Shown here piece by piece: positions 58,895 to 64,000 of a stretch of 64,000 nucleotides of DNA. The notes under the pieces were generated by a model, which saw nothing but the letters and a program-made list of their open reading frames with translations, had not been told where the DNA came from and made no database searches. How positions within the stretch are numbered: position 1 is the first letter of the stretch; every line of letters starts with the position of its first letter. This DNA comes from Gnetum montanum. Lineage: Eukaryota; Streptophyta; Gnetopsida; Gnetales; Gnetaceae. Where the stretch lies: NCBI GenBank assembly GCA_015680685.1, contig MNCI01029521.1:212062-276061 (forward strand), written 5' to 3'. Made by a program: the position numbers and the translations under genes.

Positions 58895-60180
58895 GATCAC
58901 TCGCAAATGGACGCAACTCTATCCTCACCCTTAGACTTAACAGGGCTGTATGGGAAGATCATTAGACAGTACAATCACACACTAGTAGGAACAAACCTGT
59001 CCCTTTATGATGCAACCATAGCTACATTGGGAACATCCCCAAACTAGCCAGAACATTTGGCCCAAACACTTGACCTGGAGGCTGGTGATGTAACTGAGGA
59101 CCCTCTCAGCAAGGTCCCTGTGGTTATGCATAAGGGTAAAAATAAAACTCTTAGGGTTAGTTTTCTCCTAGAACAATATATGTTGAATGACATGACCCAA
59201 GTGCTCCAAAACAACGTTGTTGTATTCGTGTGGTCATATGAAGACATGCCAGGTTTAAACCTGAGATTAATATAGCACAACATCATCTTAGGCCCACGTA
59301 TCAAGCCAATTAGATAGAAGACATGAAAGATTAAGTCAGAAATCATGCTAGCAGTGCGTGATGAAATCACCAAGTTATATCAGGTCAATTTCATCCATGC
59401 GGTCGATTACTCCGATTGAGTGTCTAACATTGTAGTTGTCTCTAAGAAAATAGGAGGCATACGCATCTTCATAGACTTCTGAGATCTGAACAAAGCTATA
59501 ATTAAGAAAAATTTCCCGTTGCCGAGTATCGACCAACTAATTGACATAATAGCTGGCCATGTGCTCCTGTCCTTTATGGATGGTTTCTTAGGTTATAATC
59601 AAATTTGTATTAACCCAGAGCACCAATTGACCACAACATTCATGATGCCCTAGGGGACCTTCTGTTACACCATGATGCCTTTCAGGTTAAAGAACGCTAG
59701 AGCAACATATCAACGAGCCATGACATACATCTTTAGCGATTACCTCTTGGGGAGATTGAACGACTATGTAGATGACATAGCTGTCAAATCTATAAAGTTA
59801 GAAGATCATTCACGAGACCTGGAGTTAGTCCTTAAATGATGTCTCCAACATGACTTATGGCTTAACCCAAAGAAATGTGTATTCGGAGTCAAAATCGAAT
59901 GCATGTTGGGGTTTGTGGTATCAAAAACTGGCATCCGAGTCGACCTCGACAAGGTTAAGGCCATCATTGATTTAACGCCACCAAAAAATCTCAAGGAACT
60001 ACGTGGGTTATAGGGTAGGCTTTAGTTCATCAAGGAGTTCATTTCAAAGTTAACAGATAAATTGCACCCCATGCAACATCTTTTGAAGAAGGGTGTCAAT
60101 TTTGAATGGACCGATGACTGCCAGCATGCATTTGACAACTTAAAAGAAGAGCTGCAACATTTACCAATGGTTTTCCTGCC
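58895..60180 (+). pseudogene. Giant-2 reverse transcriptase region
   Basis: The frame opens at 58895 (DHSQMDATLSSPLDL). Motifs in order: VFVWSYEDMPGLNLRLI (pre-RT block, 59230), VSNIVVVSKKIGGIRIFIDF, AIIKKNFPLPSIDQLIDIIA, LLSFMDGFLGYNQICINPEH, GTFCYTMMPFRLKNARATYQ, the catalytic DYVDDIAVKS (YVDD at 59765-59776), LNPKKCVFGVKIECMLGFVV, and the connection LKELRGL..RL.FIKEFIS. All in one frame (frame 2). Stops stand where related elements have R (CGA), Q (CAG) or W (TGG). The catalytic residues are intact. Copies element RNA into DNA inside particles. Confidence 0.9.
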
Positions 60181-60560
60181 ATAAAGGGATCAGCCTTTCT
60201 ACATTTATCTAGCTAACTCAGATGTGTCTATAGCTATGTTACTTTGCCAGAAAAGGAATGATGGGTCAGAAGCACCTATCTATTACCTCAGTCATGCTCT
60301 ATTTGCGTATGAAACAAGGTATAACGAAGTGGAGTATAACTATTTGGCACTAGTTTTCACACTTAAAAAATGTAGGCATTATATTTTCTGTAGTCAGGTT
60401 AACATAATTTGTAAAAGTAATGTTCTGCAGGCTATCTCTAATAATTTTTATGAAAGTAGCAGAATAGCTCGTTGGAAGGCTATCACAGCTGAGTTCGATT
60501 TACATTATGTTGGCCAGTCATCCACCAAAGGTTAAGCCATAGCTAACCAGTTAGCAACAT
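60181..60560 (+). pseudogene. Giant-2 gypsy-type RNase H
   Basis: PFYIYLANSDVSIAMLLCQK, then APIYYLSHALFAYETRYNEV, EYNYLALVFTLKKCRHYIF and IARWKAITAEFDLHYV. This is the typical order Y.A.S..A....L, YYVS.AL...E.RY...E, A...RK.R.YF and R..RW...L.EFD. Some catalytic positions appear changed (for example VNIICKSN where TD is usual). In frame with RT. Confidence 0.8.
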
Positions 60561-61060
60561 TGCTAGTTAACAATAAGGCTACAATAGAACCAGAATTCCT
60601 GGATGAACATGTACATAGTTTAAGCCCTGTATCAACAAACCTTGAAGTGACGTTATATTTTGACAGAGCTTCAACCACTAGAGGTGGCAGTACCACCGCT
60701 GTTATTACGCTTTCACCTGAGGATGTACATCCATTGGCTTACTGCCTGACCTTCCCTTGTATGAACAACGTGGTAGAGTATGAGGTGCTCCTCAGGGGAT
60801 TGTTGACAGCCAAAGAACTCAACGTTTGACACCTGGCAATCTGAGGTGATTTGATGCTGGTAATCAATCAAATTATAGGAGTCTATGCCTGCAAGGCTGT
60901 ACACCTACAACCCTACTACGATATGGTTAAAGATCTCCTGAAGTAATTCATGACAACCGATCCTCAACATGTGCTATGCAATGAAAACGCCGTCACTGAT
61001 GCACTGGCAACACTAGCACTAAACATGCCACCACGTCTGTTTGCCACTTGGCCTGCTTTA
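60561..61060 (+). pseudogene. Giant-2 second, archaeal-type RNase H
   Basis: LEVTLYFDRASTTRGGSTTA (LYFDG.S......GAGVV in the family; first D kept), CMNNVVEYEVLLRGLLTAKE (the E of AEYEAL kept), GDLMLVINQIIGVYACKA (the D of GDS.LVINQV kept), then the NAVTDALATLALNMP block (family E.N..AD.LA.LA). It lies between gypsy RNase H and integrase, the Tat-lineage order. TGA, TGA and TAA stops interrupt it. All three catalytic carboxylates are still encoded. Confidence 0.85.
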
Positions 61061-62371
61061 ATGATAGAATGTATAGAGCCTGTCATTCAAGTGGTGCAAA
61101 TTTCTTCATTAAACATAGAAGGAACATTAGAATGGTATGACAGCATTAAAACTTACCTTCTGCATGGTGAACCACTGCACGAGCTAACACATGTGCAAAA
61201 AGATGCGTGCGCAAACGTGCCAGGAAATACGTCATCCTTGGAGACAATACTCTCTGTAGACACTTCTTTGATGGGGTATTTATTAACTGCATTAACAGTG
61301 ACAAAGCACAGTGAATAGTTAACGAAGTCCATGAAGGGCTATGCGGAGGACACGTAGCCCTACGAGCAATGACTGCTAAGATAAGACGCTTAGGGTATTA
61401 TTGGCCGTACATGGAAAAAGACTGCCTTGTCAAGGTTAAGACGTGTGAAACATGCTAGCGTTACACAAATCGAATACATGTGTCACCAACTGAGTTACAC
61501 ACTACTCAAATCACCTGGCCATTCCAACGATGGGAACTAGACATCATAGGCCCTGTCTCGCCTAAATCTTCTGCAGGTCATAGCTTCATTATCACTGCCA
61601 CTGAGTATTTTACAAAGTGGGTTGAGGCTATCCCCCTATGAAAGATCACATCTCAACAGGTTTTCCACTTCATCTTAGACAATATTGAAACCAGATTTGG
61701 ACTCCCTACGACTATTGTGACTGACAACAGACCACAATTTAGTAGCTCAGAAACCAAATCTTTCTACGATAATCTTGGTATTAGACAATCTTTTTCTTCA
61801 CCCTATTACCCACAATTAAATGGTCAAGCAGAGGCAAAAAATAAAGTGATCATCAATCTACTCATGAAAATGCTCGATAGTAACAAGAAGCAGTGGCATG
61901 AAAAAATCCTCTATGTGTTATGGGCGTATCGTACAACATGCAGAATAGCTACAAACAGGATGCCCTATAGCCTGGTCTATGGATCAGAAGCAGTGTTGCC
62001 TTTGGAATTACAAGTTTCCTCATTGCAGATGGTCCTATCTATGATTATAAATGAGACTCAACATAATGAGTCTAGAATCACAGATTTAGACTTAGTGGAG
62101 GAGAAATGCATCTAGACGCTTGACACCATCGAGAGATATCAAGACAAATAGAGACAGAAGCATCGGCACAACCTGCATCAGCAACCAATTGAGAAAGGAG
62201 ATTTAGTTCTCAAGGCCATTCGTGAACCAGTAGGCAAGTTCTCTGCGAACTAGGAAGGCCCTTTCCTGGTCATTGGTGCATACGACAATGGAGCATTCAA
62301 GTTAGTAGACACAAATGGCAACGAATTACCAAATCTGGTGAATCACCTGTACCTAAAATGGTATTACATAT
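61061..62371 (+). pseudogene. Giant-2 integrase
   Basis: After one or two indels near 61195-61215 (frame 2 to frame 1) the zinc-binding region reads EVHEGLCGGHVALRAMTAKI and VKTCETC.RYTN (HHCC type). The core has WELDIIGPVSPKSSAGHSF (D at 61540), TIVTDNRPQFSS (D at 61723) and YYPQLNGQAEAKNKVIINLL (E at 61831), a D-x35-E spacing. LYVLWAYRTTCRIATNRMPY and LVYGSEAVLPLE follow. The C-terminus has KGDLVLKAI and ..EGPFLVIGAYDNGAFKLV. It ends near 62371. Inserts element DNA into chromosomes. Nonsense codons at former R, Q and W positions inactivate this copy. Confidence 0.9.
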
Positions 62372-63940
62372 AAACATCAACGTAACTCAAAATCAGGTAA
62401 CAAAGTCTGCTACGACGTAAAATTGGCAAAGTTGTACATGTCTGCTATGATGTAAAACTGGCAAAGTTGTACATGTCCACTACGACGTAAAAATGGCAGC
62501 TCTTACATGCGTCCGCCAAGACGCTAAATTGGCATAGGTAAGCACACGTCTGCTGAGATGCTAAACCAACACAAACTTGTCCCTAGGTCATGACATAAAA
62601 TTGACACCCACAGCACGGTCTGTTAGGACCATAAACTAGCCCTTCCACCATCCCCTACGACGTAAAACTAGCAGGTTCCAGTCTGCTCAGATGTTAAACC
62701 GAGACCATGGTCTACTGAGACTTAAAAATAGCAACAATGGTCAACCAAGACCTAAAATTAAAATCTATCAACCAGCCATCCATGAAGCAAGTGAGCGTGA
62801 TCATTCTTGCATTGCATCCCTACCAGATGGAGCAGGTAAGGCGTTGGGACAAATATGACACCCTTACCTCACCGACATTTTGCTAATTCCTTGGATATGC
62901 CAAAAGGCATAATATTGACCCCTCAGAGATGTTGCTACAATAGCCACTTCATATCTGCAGCTTCTGGGATCAGTTTCACCGCTTGGTGCCCCGAAAAAAC
63001 CATGGCCACCCACCAACTCAGCGGCCTCCATCCATCGTCGTCATCAGACTCTGGCTTAGTAGATTCAACTGACGTGTTCTTTGCACCATCCTTCATGCAA
63101 GATGAATCTAGCTGCCGATGGAAACTTCAGGAACTGCAACATCAACATTGGCACTCTTGCCGCTTGCTATGGTCCCTCTTCTATTCGCTTTGGATGACAC
63201 TTGTCTCAACAACCTCCCTCCTTAGCGATTAGGATGTTTATTTCTGGCTTCCTGTTCTATGTTGTGTTTTGCATGTTACTTGTTACAACGACATTGCTTG
63301 AGAATACTGTCACTGGAAGGTGAGGTGTTATGGTGTTCTGAGGTGGCTACTCAGACTAGTTTGGTTACTTGGAAGTGCAAATCCTACCTCTCCCTCCATC
63401 GAATGCCTTACCTTTTTTTTCCCTCTTTTCTTATCCCTTCTTTATCCTTACAATTGTCCCGCCTTCTCCTTGCTTGTACAGAAAGTGAGCATTAAGTCCA
63501 TTTTTCATTGTCATGCCCATAAACTGGTGTAACGTAGCTCGCCTTGTGGCATGCAATCTGCATTTTGATAAAAAAAATGTGGGGGGCGTTTGGCAAAATG
63601 GATGTAAAACAACTCATCTAGGCCATGCAGGCATAACAAAAATTGCACTTGCAAGCCCTTGATATGTAGTATGATGACGTAATATTTTGTTAACACATTA
63701 GCGAAAGGACATAATGACTTGTTTGGAGAAGCTTCATGATCATGTATTTGAGTCTTCCCTGAACCTACCATCCTTAACTTCTGCAACATCCCTTCTACAC
63801 TCTGTTTCCTTCCATCCTCACACTTCTAAGTTTGACAGAATGATGTTTGAGCAGTCTCTGACAAACACTATTAACGCTTTTGCCTTTCTGGTGTTTCGTA
63901 TTCTTTGTCAACATCTTTCGGGAAAGCCCTCTAAACGTTA
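62372..63940 (+). other. Giant-2 3' region between integrase and polypurine tract
   Basis: The first 390 bases are hairpin-motif array 3. From 62800 on, an open frame of 125 codons (62855-63232; ATHQLSGLHPSSSSDSGL) and shorter overlapping frames occur. None is recognised. Extra frames in this region are common in Tat elements, but nothing supports function here. Confidence 0.5.
62405..62762 (+). repeat. Hairpin-motif array 3
   Basis: At least nine copies, with starts at 62405, 62440, 62475, 62509, 62547, 62617, 62671, 62709 and 62739. The first three are 35-bp tandem units (GTC-TGCTAC-GAC-G-TAAAATTGGC...). The copy at 62509 has the longest arms, GCGTC-CGCCAA-GACGC, followed by TAAATTGGC. 62617 and 62739 are GGTC-N6-GACC. 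The trailing TAAAYTRGC is the constant part, while arms and spacer vary. It lies in the 3' untranslated part of the sense transcript. Confidence 0.85.
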
Positions 63941-63955
63941 ACAAAGAGGGGCCAT
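63941..63955 (+). other. Giant-2 polypurine tract
   Basis: AACAAAGAGGGGCCAT abuts the 3' LTR start TGAAACACC. A purine run directly before the LTR is the expected plus-strand primer site. Confidence 0.7.
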
Positions 63956-64000
63956 TGAAACACCGTGAAAATTTCGAGGCCTTGACAATTCAGTGAAAAA
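63956..64000 (+). repeat. Giant-2 3' LTR, first 45 bases
   Basis: It matches 47873-47918 with a handful of differences, mostly transitions (CACTGTG/CACCGTG, TTTTGAGG/TTTCGAGG). It continues beyond the window. Confidence 0.85.

Larger units (their letters stand above)
47873..64000 (+). mobile_element. Giant-2: Tat/Ogre-like Ty3/gypsy element with antisense passenger gene
   Basis: The 5' LTR starts at 47873 (TGAAACACTGTGAAAATTTT) and the 3' LTR at 63956 (TGAAACACCGTGAAAATTTC), 16.1 kb apart. The 3' LTR is cut by the window end, so the full length is at least about 17.5 kb. The order is LTR, primer site, gag, protease, putative intron holding a spliced antisense gene, RT, RNase H, archaeal-type RNase H, integrase, repeat-rich 3' region, polypurine tract, LTR. 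Dual RNase H and a PR-RT intron are hallmarks of the Tat/Ogre lineage. One indel (about 51600) and one or two near 61200, plus nonsense transitions, are the only damage seen in gag-pol. Confidence 0.9.

Noticed and set aside
62855-63495. Overlapping frames in the Giant-2 3' region as an env-like gene
   Set aside because: No signal peptide plus transmembrane layout or conserved motif could be defended; too short and overlapping.
1-64000. CRISPR arrays, bacterial operons or phage-type systems
   Set aside because: The short repeats lack uniform spacers, and all recognised genes are plant retrotransposon genes.

Overview
The window looks like intergenic DNA from a large, repeat-rich seed-plant genome. 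The basis is plant-type Ty3/gypsy retrotransposons of the Tat (Ogre-like) kind, tRNA-derived SINE-like remnants, heavy C-to-T decay of old copies, and no recognisable host gene. Very old, still alignable elements nested several deep would fit a slow-turnover genome such as a gymnosperm, but I cannot fix the species. Almost everything here is retrotransposon, mostly dead.

Layout. (1) 1-6570: a minus-strand element of a family called GP here. It has gag and protease but no reverse transcriptase. (2) 6571-7360: a short spacer with SINE-like sequence. (3) 7361 to about 13035: a plus-strand, truncated Tat-like element (Giant-1) with 5' LTR, primer-binding site, gag and protease. It abuts a GP LTR fragment in opposite orientation (about 13036-13814). 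(4) 13815-17776: AT-rich spacer. (5) 17777-44997: a four-level nest. The outer element D (minus strand; gag, protease, archaeal-type RNase H, RT, RNase H, integrase) is split in its right LTR by GP-2 (25759-43039). GP-2 is split by GP-3 (27597-38876). GP-3 is split in its left LTR by a solo LTR of the D family (27783-32013). Target-site duplications fit at every level: TCCTT/CCCTT, GTTGA/GTTGG, AAAGC/AAAGC and ATATG/ATATG. (6) 44998-47872: AT-rich spacer. (7) 47873-64000: Giant-2, a Tat/Ogre-like element of more than 16 kb. Its 3' LTR starts at 63956 and leaves the window.

The most interesting object is Giant-2. Its gag-protease and RT-integrase reading frames are separated by 5.6 kb that has consensus-like splice sites in matching phase (53255-58894). 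On the opposite strand, inside that putative intron, lies an eight-exon gene (58302 down to 54082). All seven introns have GT-AG or GC-AG borders and all junctions agree in phase, giving a frame of 1079 codons including the stop. It is interrupted only by nonsense codons that single transitions can explain. Around this gene, and again after the integrase, a short motif recurs about 20 times: a small inverted repeat (3-5 bp arms, 6-nt spacer) followed by TAAAYTRGC. Its arms change together from copy to copy. An antisense passenger gene plus dispersed palindromic sites is the candidate undescribed system here.

Assembly caveats: a 506-base N run (19121-19626), single Ns at 27307, 27430 and 42675, and a perfect 108-bp inverted repeat at 27119-27429 that looks like a gap-closure artefact.
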